This document shows positions 15,496 through 24,899 of a stretch of DNA of 64,000 nt, piece by piece (position 1 is the first letter of the stretch; the number at the start of each line of letters is the position of its first letter). This DNA comes from Micromonospora sp. C28SCA-DRY-2 (GTDB lineage Bacteria > Actinomycetota > Actinomycetes > Mycobacteriales > Micromonosporaceae), in the NCBI RefSeq assembly GCF_030519475.1, contig NZ_JAUMKD010000003.1, positions 62,001-126,000 on the forward strand. Direction: 5' to 3'. The notes beneath the pieces are model-generated. The model had not been told where the DNA came from, ran no database searches, and was given only the letters and a program-made list of their open reading frames with translations. The translations under genes and the position numbers were made by a program.

Positions 15496-16380
15496 TCAAC
15501 GACGGTCGGGGATGCGTTCGCCACCCGTTCCAGGGCTCCGGGTTGGCGATGAAGCCGGCCACGCGAGGTCGTCAATCGCGAGCCACGGTGCGACGGCCAC
15601 GGCCGTGGGTGTAAGCCCAGTGAACGCCTTGACCTCACGGTGGAGGTGGGACTGGTCGACGTAGCCGCTCTCGGTGGCAACGCTGGCGGGGGCGTGTCCC
15701 GTCGCGAGAAGGTGGGCGGCGTGGTCGAACCGCACCAGTTGGGCGGCGCGTTTGGGTGTGATGCCGAGCTGGGACCGGAAGCGGGACCACAGGCGCTTGC
15801 GGGTCCAGCCGACCTGGTCCGCCAGGCCGTCGACCCGTACCCGCCCCCGGCTGGTGAGCGTCCGCCGCCAGGTGTAGGCGACCTCCGGATCGACCGGTGG
15901 GCGGGCGACCAGCCGTCGGCCGAGGATTTCCTTCGCGATCGTGAACCGTTCGTCCCATGACGCGGCGGCGCGCAGCTTGTCCTCGACTCGCTCGGCATCG
16001 CGGCCCCAGACATCTTCCAGGGATACCACCGTCCCGCTGAGTTCGGTCGATGCGCCGAGCACCGCAGCCGCCGCGGCCGGCTCCAGCCGGATCTGGAGGC
16101 ACTCGCCGATCCCCCGGCCACTTGCCCGAAGATTGCCGGGGAGGAGCCCGACGACGACACTGCCGCGCCCGTGCCGGCCAGGGGTGTCGTAGGCGAGGCC
16201 TTCCCCCTCGCTCAGGTCGATGAGCAGGGTGACGGCTGGGTGCGCGACCATGGCGATGTCCGCCAGGGCGGGGGCACGTTGGCGGAACCCGGCCATGCTG
16301 GTCCCCGGCAGCCGAGCTGACGGGCGCGGGACTGCGATCTCCACCGACGCCCAGTCGGGTGGCGTCCCGGTCGGCAGCAT
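15496..16380 (-). CDS. AraC-family transcriptional regulator
   Basis: A 294-residue regulator. Residues about 20-150 form a ligand/dimerisation region (GRGSVVVGLLPG, GECLQIRLEPAAAAAVLG). The AraC-type double helix-turn-helix is at about 185-275: VDGLADQVGWTRKRLWSRFR and ASVATESGYVDQSHLHREVKAFTG. It starts nine bases after the stop of the upstream alpha/beta hydrolase gene, so the two form an operon read hydrolase first. The usual role would be to control that hydrolase or a nearby function; no operator was identified. Confidence 0.85.
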   Translation of the reverse strand: MLPTGTPPDWASVEIAVPRPSARLPGTSMAGFRQRAPALADIAMVAHPAVTLLIDLSEGEGLAYDTPGRHGRGSVVVGLLPGNLRASGRGIGECLQIRLEPAAAAAVLGASTELSGTVVSLEDVWGRDAERVEDKLRAAASWDERFTIAKEILGRRLVARPPVDPEVAYTWRRTLTSRGRVRVDGLADQVGWTRKRLWSRFRSQLGITPKRAAQLVRFDHAAHLLATGHAPASVATESGYVDQSHLHREVKAFTGLTPTAVAVAPWLAIDDLAWPASSPTRSPGTGGERIPDRR

Positions 16381-16389
16381 GTGACCAGT

Positions 16390-17226
16390 CTATGTCTGAG
16401 GGATCACGGGCAGGGTGTCAGCGGCCGTTGCCGTGAAGCCCAGCAGCAGTTCGCTGGTCATCTCGGGGGCCTCGAGCATGGGTATGTGCCCGACACCGGG
16501 CAGCAGCTCGACCCGCGCATTCGGCACCGTGTCGTACTGGTGTGCCGACGACGGCTCCCAGCGGGGGTCGGCGGTACCGAAGATCACCAGCACTGGGACA
16601 TCGAGGGCGGCGAGACGCTCGGGCACGCTTCGCTCCGCGATGTACGCGGTGTTGCGGCGCAGCACCGTCCTCATCGCCCGGTACGTGGTGCTTCGTAGGT
16701 CGGCGACTAGGTCGTCGGGGACCTCCACGGGGCGAGCGCACGTCACGCTTATCCCCCTGCGGATCATCGCGTCCGAACGCCTCAACCAGAGCAGTGGGCC
16801 GAGAGGCGGGGCCAACAGGACCCGAAGAAGGACCGGCTGCCGAAGGAGCGCATCGGGACGCGGGCCGGTGCTGATCAGCGCGAGCGACCTCACCAGATCG
16901 GGGCGCTGTTCGGCAAGGGCGGTGGCGATGTACCCGCCGCTGGAGTGCCCGACCGTGGCGACCCGACGAAGGCCGAGGTCGTCGAGCAGCCCCGCCACCC
17001 GGCCCGCCTGCACGGACACGTCGTATGACAGCCCGGGCGGGGACTGGCCGCAGCCCGGGAGGTCAACCCGGATGACGTGGTGGTAGCCGGCGAGTGCCGG
17101 GACCACCGGACTCCAGGAGCCGCCCGAGAACCCCGATCCATGGATGAGCAACAGCGGCGGTGCCTGCCGCGGGCCGTCGTGGACCACATGCATCGCCTGC
17201 GGCTGCTCAACGTCGTACTCACTCAT
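16390..17226 (-). CDS. Alpha/beta-hydrolase
   Basis: A 278-residue cytoplasmic hydrolase. Motifs in order: oxyanion HGSGFSGGSW near residue 27, nucleophile elbow GHSSGG near 90, acid VIFGTADPRWEP near 218, and the catalytic His in GVGHIPMLEAP near 250. The lid region is rich in Arg and Leu. The substrate cannot be read from sequence; esters, lactones or haloalkane-like compounds are all possible. The ATG at 17226 (MSEYDVEQPQ) gives the standard family length; an upstream in-frame extension has no homologous look. It is followed after nine bases by an AraC-type regulator. Confidence 0.85.
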   Translation of the reverse strand: MSEYDVEQPQAMHVVHDGPRQAPPLLLIHGSGFSGGSWSPVVPALAGYHHVIRVDLPGCGQSPPGLSYDVSVQAGRVAGLLDDLGLRRVATVGHSSGGYIATALAEQRPDLVRSLALISTGPRPDALLRQPVLLRVLLAPPLGPLLWLRRSDAMIRRGISVTCARPVEVPDDLVADLRSTTYRAMRTVLRRNTAYIAERSVPERLAALDVPVLVIFGTADPRWEPSSAHQYDTVPNARVELLPGVGHIPMLEAPEMTSELLLGFTATAADTLPVIPQT

Positions 17227-17390
17227 GCGGGGGATGATGCATGGGCTGCCGACTATCAGTCTTGGACAAATGTCGTCGTGGAAGGGGCCGGCGCCGACTC
17301 CGGGCTGCACGCGGCCTGGCGCGAGGCGTTACGCCCAGCTGGCCACCCGTCCAGGCCACCGCGCGAGCGTAACCCCGTGCCGGGACGCGC

Positions 17391-17987
17391 TCAGGATGGC
17401 TGGGGTGCGGCGTGGGTTCGGATGAGTCCCTCGACGCCGCGGAGGAAGGTCTCGGAGATCAGCGCCCGGTCGAAGAGGCAGCCGGCCGCCATGGCGCCGT
17501 CGCGGAGCATGACGAAGTGCCGCGCGGCGGGCTCCGCCTCGGCTTCCCGGATGCCCGCCAGCAAGGTGTTGATCGTGTCGAGGAACCACTGCCGGTGCGC
17601 GAGGACGGCCTGGTGCACGGGGTGGTCGGGATCGGGATACTCGGCCACGGCGTTCAGGAAGGCGCAGCCGCGGAAGCCGGTGGACTGGATGTCCCGGGCG
17701 ATCCCCTCGGCAACGGCCCGGAGGGCCTCGGGCGCCGGTAGGCCGGCGGTGACGGCCGTGTCCACCTGGTCGCGGATGGCCCGATCGGCGGCCTTCAGAT
17801 AGGCGAGGACGAGATCCTCCTTGCCCGGGAAGTGCCGGTAGAACGTGGCCCGGGTCACTTTCGCCTCGGCGATGATCCGGTCGACGCCGACCGAGTGGAT
17901 CCCCTCCCCGTAGAAGATCCTCGTCGCCGTGTCGAGGAGTCGCTGCCGCGCCTCGGACGGCCGGATTCCGGTCCCGCTACGTGCCAT
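17391..17987 (-). CDS. TetR-family repressor
   Basis: A 198-residue TetR regulator: DNA-binding domain about 12-60 (RQRLLDTATRIFYGEGIHSVGVDRI, AKVTRATFYRHFPGKEDLV) and an all-helical ligand domain with DGAMAAGCLFD near the end. It is divergent from the membrane-protein gene at 18262. A palindrome centred on AGAACGTTC lies 15 bp upstream of its own start and two more copies lie upstream of the divergent gene, so it probably represses both (inference from the repeated operator). Confidence 0.88.
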   Translation of the reverse strand: MARSGTGIRPSEARQRLLDTATRIFYGEGIHSVGVDRIIAEAKVTRATFYRHFPGKEDLVLAYLKAADRAIRDQVDTAVTAGLPAPEALRAVAEGIARDIQSTGFRGCAFLNAVAEYPDPDHPVHQAVLAHRQWFLDTINTLLAGIREAEAEPAARHFVMLRDGAMAAGCLFDRALISETFLRGVEGLIRTHAAPQPS

Positions 17988-18001
17988 CAGGCCATGCTAG
18001 C

Positions 18002-18020
18002 GACAGAACGTTCGGTCTTG
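18002..18020. promoter_or_regulatory. TetR operator, copy 1
   Basis: GACAGAACGTTCGGTCTTG, an imperfect palindrome with the core AGAACGTTC, 15 bp upstream of the tetR start codon. It matches two further copies at 18132 and 18181. Confidence 0.7.
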
Positions 18021-18131
18021 CCCTCGATTCATCGACGCCGGACACTTTTCGCCAGGCGCGATGACGCATCCACCCGGGCCGGGAAGAACGCGGGCGCGCT
18101 CCTGGCGTCCCGCACCCCGATCGCCAAGAGG

Positions 18132-18148
18132 TAGAACGTTCTGTCTTG
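18132..18148. promoter_or_regulatory. TetR operator, copy 2
   Basis: TAGAACGTTCTGTCTTG; the reverse complement matches copy 1 almost base for base. It overlaps the candidate -35 hexamer at 18146. Confidence 0.7.
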
Positions 18149-18174
18149 ACAGGCCGGAACAGGGTCGACATCAT
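18146..18174 (+). promoter_or_regulatory. Candidate promoter of the membrane-protein gene
   Basis: TTGACA at 18146-18151, then 17 bases, then a weak -10 near 18169-18174. It is flanked by operator copies 2 and 3, a standard arrangement for TetR repression. Confidence 0.4.
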
Positions 18175-18180
18175 TTGCGA

Positions 18181-18200
18181 GACAGAACGTTCGTTCTACC
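18181..18200. promoter_or_regulatory. TetR operator, copy 3
   Basis: GACAGAACGTTCGTTCTACC, again built on AGAACGTTC, just downstream of the candidate -10 of the divergent gene. Confidence 0.7.
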
Positions 18201-18261
18201 TCGTGGTGTTCGAGTCCTCGGCCCCGCTGGTCGCGGTCCCCTCGCCACCGAAAGGATGACC

Positions 18262-18819
18262 ATGACCACCGTTGCCGCACCCGGCATCTCGACGACGGCG
18301 TCCACCCTGCGGCGGCTGTACCTCGTCCGTTTCGCGTTCGCCATCGTCTGGGCCCTCGTGATGTTCACGACCGCCACGCAGCTCGGCCCGCTCGCCGTCA
18401 CGCTGCTCGTGCTCTACCCGCTGTTCGACGTCGCCGCCGCCGTCATCGACGCCCGCGCGTCCCGCGCCACCGGATCGCCCACGCTGCTGTACGTGAACGT
18501 CGCGGTCAGCCTGCTCGCCGCGGTCGGCCTGGCCGTGGCCAGCGCATCCGGCATCCCGGCGGTCCTGCGGGTGTGGGGTGCCTGGGCGGTGGTGGCCGGG
18601 CTGGTCCAACTGATCGTGGGGGTCACCCGCCGCGGGATGGGTGGCCAGTGGCCGATGATCATCAGCGGCGGCATCTCCGTACTCGCCGGTGGGTCGTTCA
18701 TCGCCACCGCCACCGCGGACAACCCGGTGCTGACCAACGCGATCGGCTACGCCATCCCCGGCGGCATCTTCTTCCTCATCTCGGCCGTCCGTCTCGGCCG
18801 CGCCGCCAAGGCGAACTGA
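18262..18819 (+). CDS. DUF308-like integral membrane protein
   Basis: A 185-residue protein with about six hydrophobic helices (near 23-40, 43-60, 75-95, 100-120, 130-147, 155-175) and a short charged C-terminus. The layout, helix pairs joined by short arginine-containing loops, resembles DUF308/HdeD-type membrane proteins of unknown function. AAAGGA precedes the second of two in-frame ATGs, so 18262 is chosen; 18256 is possible. It is controlled from a region bearing two TetR-type palindromes. A truncated oxidoreductase start follows directly. Confidence 0.75.
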   Translation: MTTVAAPGISTTASTLRRLYLVRFAFAIVWALVMFTTATQLGPLAVTLLVLYPLFDVAAAVIDARASRATGSPTLLYVNVAVSLLAAVGLAVASASGIPAVLRVWGAWAVVAGLVQLIVGVTRRGMGGQWPMIISGGISVLAGGSFIATATADNPVLTNAIGYAIPGGIFFLISAVRLGRAAKAN

Positions 18820-18820
18820 C

Positions 18821-18904
18821 ATGGACAACGCTACCTACGACGTGGTCGTCCGCCGTGGCGCGGCAATGGTGACGGTGGCCGGCCGGTCGGTCAGCCGAGC
18901 GTGA
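18821..18904 (+). pseudogene. N-terminal scrap of an FAD-dependent oxidoreductase (tentative)
   Basis: An ATG one base after the previous stop opens 27 codons: MDNATYDVVVRRGAAMVTVAG and then SVSRA. The start resembles thioredoxin-reductase-like flavoproteins, where YDVVVVGGGAAG is the FAD-binding loop; here the glycines are lost and the frame stops inside the end of the convergent helicase gene. It may be what is left of the second gene in the TetR-controlled operon. Too short for certainty. Confidence 0.35.
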
Positions 18905-21900
18905 TGCGCCCCTCCCCGTCGTACCGGAGGCGGCCGCTGGTCAGGGCGACCTGGAGGCCGTACCGGAGCAGCTTCTCGATCTTGTCGGTGCGCCGCCGGT
19001 AGCCGAGGCGCTCCAGCCCGGCGCGCAGCAGCCGCTCCTCGTCGATGCGCGGCACATCCTGGAGCACGTGCACGAACGCGTTCGCCACCTCCTCCGGCGC
19101 GATCTCCTCGAACGCCCGGTCGTTGCTGGCCTGGGTGACCCGGTACGCGCGGTAGGTCTGCGGGTCCGTCCCCTCCGGCCAGGCGTACCGGCCGACGGTG
19201 GGGTGGTCGTGGAGTCGGCGCGCGTCGACGAGGGCGAGCACGGCGACGCGTCGGTCCTCCCGGGTCCGGAGGAAACCGAACCGGGCCAGCGCCAGCCGGG
19301 CGAGCCGGTGCTGTTCGATCGGCCCCTCGGCGGCGATGATCTCGCGCAACGCCTCCCGGACCAGCCCGCGCACCCGCTGGTCGCCGCCGATCAGGTCGAG
19401 GTCGCTCTGGTCACCGAGCGGCGTCGGGGCGTACGGGACGAAGGGGCTGACCGCGATGCCGCCGGCGGCCGCCGGCGGTGCGATCGCGACGGGTGCCGGC
19501 GCGGCGGCCAGGCCGGTGACGGGTGGCGGCGGAGCGCCCGCGGCGGGTTCGGTCTGCTCCGCCGCGGGTGGCCGCGACAACTCGACGTCGTCCGTCGAGT
19601 GCGGCTGCTCCACCATCTCCGCGCAGGGCGCCGGCCCGGCCTCCGCACCGGTTCGCGGGGACGGCAGCTCGACCTCCTTGCCGGGCGCGGCGGCCTCCAC
19701 CGGCTCGGCCGCGGCGGCCTCGGCTCGGGCGACCGCCTCGCCCACCCGCCGCAGCAGCGCCGACCGGTCGCGGATCCACGCGGGCAGCCAGAACCGGACG
19801 ACCTCCGGCCAGCCCATGATCGACCGGAGCAGGCCCGGCGCGGAGTCCCGGTCGGCCACCGTCGGGCGGGCGCTCCAGTCGGGACCGTCCAGCATGACGG
19901 CCACCTGCCAGCGATCCGAACCCGGCCGGCGCACGGCGATGTCCACCGTGAAGTCGGACAGTCCGTGCGAGGTCCGTACCTCGTAGCCGTGCGCGCGCAG
20001 CGCGGCCGCGACCTCGTCGCGGATCCGGCTGCGCCGCTCGGTCCGGTCGGTGGCCAGGTCGCCCAGGCGGTCCGCGCCGGCGGCGGCCATCTCGCAGTAC
20101 GCCCGCAGGTGCTGGGTGCCCACCGCGGAGGTGCGGGCCAGGTCGATGTCGGACGGGTCGAACGACGAGAAGAGCACGACCTGTCGGCGGGCCCGGGTGA
20201 TGGCCACGTTGAGCCGGCGTTCACCGCCGGCCTGGCTGAGCGGGCCGAAGTTCAGCGGGAGCTGGCCGGTCTCCGGGTTGGTGGAGAACGCCAGCGAGAA
20301 CAGGACCACGTCCCGCTCGTCGCCCTGCACGTTCTCCAGGTTCTTGACGAAGACGGGCTCCGGGACGGCGCCGGAGAGGTGCTCGCGGATGACCGGGTCG
20401 GTGCTGTCCTCCAGCAGGTTGAGGATGAGGTCGCGCTGCTGGATGTTGAAGGTGACCACGCCGATGGACTGGCCGGCGGTGGCCGGGTCGTGCAGGCGCC
20501 GGGTGATGTCCGCGAGGATCGCCCGCGCCTCGACCTCGTTGGTCCGTGAGCCGCCCCGGTCGTACTGGCCGTCCACGCGGCGCCAGGTGATGCCGGCGGA
20601 GCCGCTGGCGCCGGGTGACGGGAGGCTGGAGAGCTTGTTGTCGTAGTAGTAGCGGTTGGAGAAGGCGATCAGCGACTCGTCGTGGCTGCGGTAGTGCCAG
20701 GACAGCCAGCGCTGCGGCAGGCCCGACTCGACGGCCTCGCTGAGGATGCTCTCCAGGTCCTCCAGGACCGGGCCGTCGCCGTCGTCGACCTCGTCGGTGG
20801 TGTGGCTGGCCTGCATGATGCTGGTCGGCGGCATCTGCCGGGAGTCGCCGACGACCACCACGGCGCTGCCGCGACCCATCGCGCCGATCGCCTCGGCGAC
20901 CCGGATCTGCGACGCCTCGTCGAAGATGACCAGGTCGAAGCGCTGGCTTCCCGGGGCCAGGAAGTTCGCCGCCGAGGCGGGGCTGACGAGCACGCACGGG
21001 GTCAGCGCCAGCACCGCGTCCGGGTACAGCTCGAACAGCTCCCGGAAGGACCGGCCGCCGCGCTTGCGGCGCAGCTCCGCGGCGAAGTCGGCGAAGCGGC
21101 CGCGCCGGTCGGTCGGGCTGAACGGGCGGCGGCGGACCAGCACCGACGGCAGGCGCTCGGGCAGCGCGGACCGCAACTCACCGGCCGCCGCCTCGAACTG
21201 GGCGATCTCGTCGTCGTGCAGCTCCGGGTCGAAGTACTGCAGGCCGCCGGCCCGGACCCGCTCGGCGAGGGACGCCGCGGCCACCCCGCGCCGGTACGCC
21301 TCCTCGGCGAGCTGCCCGGTCACCTCGGCGCGCAGCAGCCGGTCCCGGTAGTCGGTGAGGCCGGCGGCGGCGAGCACGTCGGTGTGGGTGAGCACGGTCG
21401 CCCAGCGGCGCAGCGGGAACAGCTCCTCGGCGCGCAGGTCGTGCAGCCAGGTCGCGCCGTCGCGCTGCCAGGCGTCGACCCAGTGCGCACCGCCGGCCCA
21501 CAGCGCCAGCTCGGGCTCCGCGGAGCGCAGCACGCCACGCCAGGCCCGCCACCGGGCGGCGACCCGGTCCAGCAGGGCCGCGTCGGCGTCGGTGACCCCG
21601 CGCTGGAACAGCTCCCACGCCTGCGGGTGCCGGGCCAGCAGCGCCCGGCCGGCCCGGGTCGCCTCGACCGCCTCGGCCAGCCGCTGCGGCGCGCCGGGGT
21701 CGGTGGGCCGCCAGCCGGGCAGGTGCAGGCCGCCCAGCGTCACCGCGTGCTGGTGCAGCGCGGCGGCCTGCGCCTGCGCGGCGACCAGCCGGCCGGTGGT
21801 CACCTCCACCCGGTCGACGTCGAGCGTCGCGCCGGCGACCAGGTGGACGGCCAGCCTGTCGACGACGGCCTGGCGGCGCTTGCGCTTGCCGAACAGCTTC

Positions 21901-24899
21901 TTCGCCGCCTCCTCCGCCTCGGCGTGCCAGGCGGTCAACTCCGGGCGGGCGTACACGTCGGGCCGGAAGGTGGCCAGCTCACCGGCGAAGCCCTGGTGGA
22001 AGGCGGCCAGGTCGGCCTGGAGCCGGGCCGCCGCCTCGTCCCACCGCCGGTCGCCGGCGCGCCGGGTGGTCTCCCGGTCCGGCAGCAGCCCACGTACGGC
22101 GAGCCAGGCGCCGGCCTGCAGCTCGGTGACGGCCTCCGGGGCGGGCAGCGTCCGCAGCAGCCCGACCAGGTGCGGGTGGCGGTCGAGGTCGGCGCGGAGT
22201 CGTTCGAGTTCGGCGGCGATCTCGGTGACGGCCGCGGCGTGCAGCCCGTCGAGGTCGCGGCAGCCGCTGAGCGCCCAGGGGTGCTCGGGCCGGACCCGCG
22301 CCGAGCGGGCGGCGGCCGGGAACTCGCGCAGGGTCCGCTCCACCCGGGCGCGTACCTCGCCGGGCGCGTGCAGGTAGCTCACCGGGATCGGCGCGGCCGG
22401 ACCGTCGCCGTACGCGAGGACCTGCTCGTAGGCCGACCAGAGCGACATCCCGGCGGGATTGGCGGCGTGGACCTGCTCCGGGTACTCGACCAGCGGGGCG
22501 AGGCGGGTCCGGTAGGCCGTCTCGACGGCCGTCCAGTCGCCGTCGCCGCCGGCGTCGTACTGGTCGAGGGCGTCGCGGAGCTGCTGGCGGATCGCGTTGA
22601 GCGACTGCTTGCGCCCGTGCAGGTCCAGGGCGAACGGTCCGAGGCCGATCTGCTTTAGGCGCCGCTTCACGACCTCGAGGGCGGCCTGCTTCTCGGCGAC
22701 GAACAGCACCGACCGGCCGGCGGCGACCGCGCGGGCGATCATGTTCGTGATTGTCTGCGACTTGCCGGTGCCGGGCGGTCCCTCCAGGACGAAGGACTGG
22801 CCGCGCTCGGCCATCACGATGGCCTGCATCTGGGAGCCGTCGGCGGGGATCGGCAGGTGCAGCTCCGCCTCGTCGACGGCCACCTCCACCTGCGGTTCGG
22901 GGCGGGCCGGGTCGTCGAAGGTGGCGCCGGAGGACTCCACCAGGTGCCGCACGACCGGGTTCTCCAGGAACCGGGGCCAGTGGTCGCCGAGGTCCCGCCA
23001 CATCTGGAAGGTCGAGAACTGCAGCAGCCGCAGGCTGGCCGTCTCGTCGATGCGGTAGTTCAGCCGGTTGTCGACCAGCCCGGTGTTGATCGCGGCCAGG
23101 GTCTTGGCGATGTCGATGCCGTGCTCGTCGAGGACCGGCTGCTCCAGCTCCCGGATGCGTACGCCGTGCTTGACCCGCAGCCACTCGACCAGGCAGTGGT
23201 TGGGGCTGGCCACCTCAGTGCCGTCGATCACCAGCGCGTACGGGCGGCGGCCGGCGCCGCCCTCGATGCGCACCGGCAGCAGGAACAGCGGCGCGTACGC
23301 CTCTCCCCCACTGGTCTTGGTGTGCACGAGCGTGCCGATGGTCAGGTAGAGGTAGTTGCTGCCGGTCTCCTGCTCCATCGTGCGCGCCTCGCGCTGCAAC
23401 GCCCGCATGACGGTCTTGTAGCGGGCCTCGGTGACCGCCCCGTAGACCCGGCGGTCGGTGCGCAGCTCCCGGGTGAGGATCTCCGCGTCGAGGTCCTGCG
23501 CCCGGCGCGCCCCGGCCAGCTCGTGGACGTGGCTGATGGCGTCCTGCGGGATGACCTGCACCTGGCGGCCGTCGTGGACGAGGTCGTCGAGCAGCGCGAG
23601 CGCGCCGGCCGGCACGTGCAGGTCGAGGCCCCGGCCGCGCTTGGGCAGGTTGAGCAGCGGGTTGCGCAGGCTCAGGTCGAGCAGGGACTTGCGCCACTGC
23701 TGGATGCGCGCCGGCGAGCCGTCGGAGGGCTGCGGCACCTCGTCGCCCTCGTCGGCGAGCTGGCGCAGCTTGGCGGCGGCGACACCCGGCGGCAGGTCGA
23801 GGGAGGCGGCGGTGTCGGTGTCCGTGATCGCCTGGCTCTCGACCGGCGCGGCCAGCTCGTCGGTCGACGGCAGCGGGCGGATGCCGGAGCGGTGCGCCAG
23901 GTGGACGTCGACCACGCCGTGCAGCCGGTGCGCCTCGCCGCGGAAGTGGCCGAGCCCGACCCGTACCGCCTCGGTGAACGTCGCGGACTGGGCGCCTGGC
24001 CCGATGCGGGTCAGCTCGACCGGCACCGCCCGGCCCGACTCGACCATCGAGATCAGCAGGTTCGTCTCCGTGACGGCGGCCGCGCCGAGCCGCTCCTCCT
24101 CCAGCAGGAACCCGCCGAAGGCGTGCCCCTCGCTGATGAAGACGAGCGGGTGCAGGCCGGCCGCCTCCAGGCACGCGGCGTAGGTGACGGAGAGGTCGAG
24201 GCAGTTGCCGAGCCGCCCGTCCAGCACCGCGGCCGTGGTGCGGACCTTCTGGCCGCTGTTCTCGAACGACGCGGGCAGGGTCTGGTAGGTGATCTCCAGT
24301 CGGCGCAGCGCCTCGTACACGGCACCGGCGATCAGCGCCGCCCGCTCCGAGCCCTCCTGGTAGCCCTGCAGCGACCCGGAGCCGGTCCGCGCGAGCAGGA
24401 GCTGCGCCGCCGACCGCAGCACCGCCTCCACCGCCCGGGTGTTGGGCTGCACGAAGGCGGCCAGGCTGTCGTAGAGGGCCGGGCTGTTGAACCACTCGTT
24501 GTGCGCGAGCACCGCACTCGGCGCGACCAGCCGCAGTTCCTCGTCGCCTGCCTCGACGGTGAGGCGGTAGTCCACCGGGAACGCCTCGTCGGTGCGGTAG
24601 AGCAGCGCGCGGTCCGGGGTGAGGTCGCGGAAGTCGTCCCAGCCGGTGCTCGCGCCGGGCCGCAGCGGCGCGGTGAGGGTACGCGTCCACGGCTCGGTGA
24701 GCGCGCCGTCCGGCCCCAGCAGCTCCAGGGCCAGCGTCACGTCCGCCAGCGGCTCGGTGCCCCGGTTGACCAGCGTGAGGTGGCGGACCAGCGGCACCCG
24801 GTTGTGCACCAGGGCGGCGTTGATCGCCGGCTGCACGAGCAACGCGACGGCGAGCTGGTCGTCGTCGGCGGTGAACTGCGCGAAGACGCTGTCGGACAT
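18891..24899 (-). CDS. DUF4011-helicase-Vsr/REase-DUF3320 giant protein
   Basis: A 2002-residue protein; ATG at 24899 with GGAG eight bases upstream. N-terminal beta-rich region about 1-130. A transglutaminase-like core about 215-300 has Cys233 (GNCLDLS) and His259 (SEGHAFGG). DUF4011 lies about 395-660 and an SF1 helicase about 680-1590, with Walker A GPPGTGKS at 707-714, Walker B FDEAS near 1325, VQGDERDVV near 1525 and AITRARR near 1570. A Vsr/MTES_1575-like nuclease spans about 1610-1720 (DFTVDIAV, QVAVMLDGPDW). A Pro/Ala/Glu linker leads to a DUF3320 region about 1835-1890. Similar proteins were proposed as anti-phage effectors in defence-island surveys (recalled, not checked). It is divergent from the SWIM/DUF6493 pair. 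Confidence 0.85.
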   Translation of the reverse strand: MSDSVFAQFTADDDQLAVALLVQPAINAALVHNRVPLVRHLTLVNRGTEPLADVTLALELLGPDGALTEPWTRTLTAPLRPGASTGWDDFRDLTPDRALLYRTDEAFPVDYRLTVEAGDEELRLVAPSAVLAHNEWFNSPALYDSLAAFVQPNTRAVEAVLRSAAQLLLARTGSGSLQGYQEGSERAALIAGAVYEALRRLEITYQTLPASFENSGQKVRTTAAVLDGRLGNCLDLSVTYAACLEAAGLHPLVFISEGHAFGGFLLEEERLGAAAVTETNLLISMVESGRAVPVELTRIGPGAQSATFTEAVRVGLGHFRGEAHRLHGVVDVHLAHRSGIRPLPSTDELAAPVESQAITDTDTAASLDLPPGVAAAKLRQLADEGDEVPQPSDGSPARIQQWRKSLLDLSLRNPLLNLPKRGRGLDLHVPAGALALLDDLVHDGRQVQVIPQDAISHVHELAGARRAQDLDAEILTRELRTDRRVYGAVTEARYKTVMRALQREARTMEQETGSNYLYLTIGTLVHTKTSGGEAYAPLFLLPVRIEGGAGRRPYALVIDGTEVASPNHCLVEWLRVKHGVRIRELEQPVLDEHGIDIAKTLAAINTGLVDNRLNYRIDETASLRLLQFSTFQMWRDLGDHWPRFLENPVVRHLVESSGATFDDPARPEPQVEVAVDEAELHLPIPADGSQMQAIVMAERGQSFVLEGPPGTGKSQTITNMIARAVAAGRSVLFVAEKQAALEVVKRRLKQIGLGPFALDLHGRKQSLNAIRQQLRDALDQYDAGGDGDWTAVETAYRTRLAPLVEYPEQVHAANPAGMSLWSAYEQVLAYGDGPAAPIPVSYLHAPGEVRARVERTLREFPAAARSARVRPEHPWALSGCRDLDGLHAAAVTEIAAELERLRADLDRHPHLVGLLRTLPAPEAVTELQAGAWLAVRGLLPDRETTRRAGDRRWDEAAARLQADLAAFHQGFAGELATFRPDVYARPELTAWHAEAEEAAKKLFGKRKRRQAVVDRLAVHLVAGATLDVDRVEVTTGRLVAAQAQAAALHQHAVTLGGLHLPGWRPTDPGAPQRLAEAVEATRAGRALLARHPQAWELFQRGVTDADAALLDRVAARWRAWRGVLRSAEPELALWAGGAHWVDAWQRDGATWLHDLRAEELFPLRRWATVLTHTDVLAAAGLTDYRDRLLRAEVTGQLAEEAYRRGVAAASLAERVRAGGLQYFDPELHDDEIAQFEAAAGELRSALPERLPSVLVRRRPFSPTDRRGRFADFAAELRRKRGGRSFRELFELYPDAVLALTPCVLVSPASAANFLAPGSQRFDLVIFDEASQIRVAEAIGAMGRGSAVVVVGDSRQMPPTSIMQASHTTDEVDDGDGPVLEDLESILSEAVESGLPQRWLSWHYRSHDESLIAFSNRYYYDNKLSSLPSPGASGSAGITWRRVDGQYDRGGSRTNEVEARAILADITRRLHDPATAGQSIGVVTFNIQQRDLILNLLEDSTDPVIREHLSGAVPEPVFVKNLENVQGDERDVVLFSLAFSTNPETGQLPLNFGPLSQAGGERRLNVAITRARRQVVLFSSFDPSDIDLARTSAVGTQHLRAYCEMAAAGADRLGDLATDRTERRSRIRDEVAAALRAHGYEVRTSHGLSDFTVDIAVRRPGSDRWQVAVMLDGPDWSARPTVADRDSAPGLLRSIMGWPEVVRFWLPAWIRDRSALLRRVGEAVARAEAAAAEPVEAAAPGKEVELPSPRTGAEAGPAPCAEMVEQPHSTDDVELSRPPAAEQTEPAAGAPPPPVTGLAAAPAPVAIAPPAAAGGIAVSPFVPYAPTPLGDQSDLDLIGGDQRVRGLVREALREIIAAEGPIEQHRLARLALARFGFLRTREDRRVAVLALVDARRLHDHPTVGRYAWPEGTDPQTYRAYRVTQASNDRAFEEIAPEEVANAFVHVLQDVPRIDEERLLRAGLERLGYRRRTDKIEKLLRYGLQVALTSGRLRYDGEGRITLG

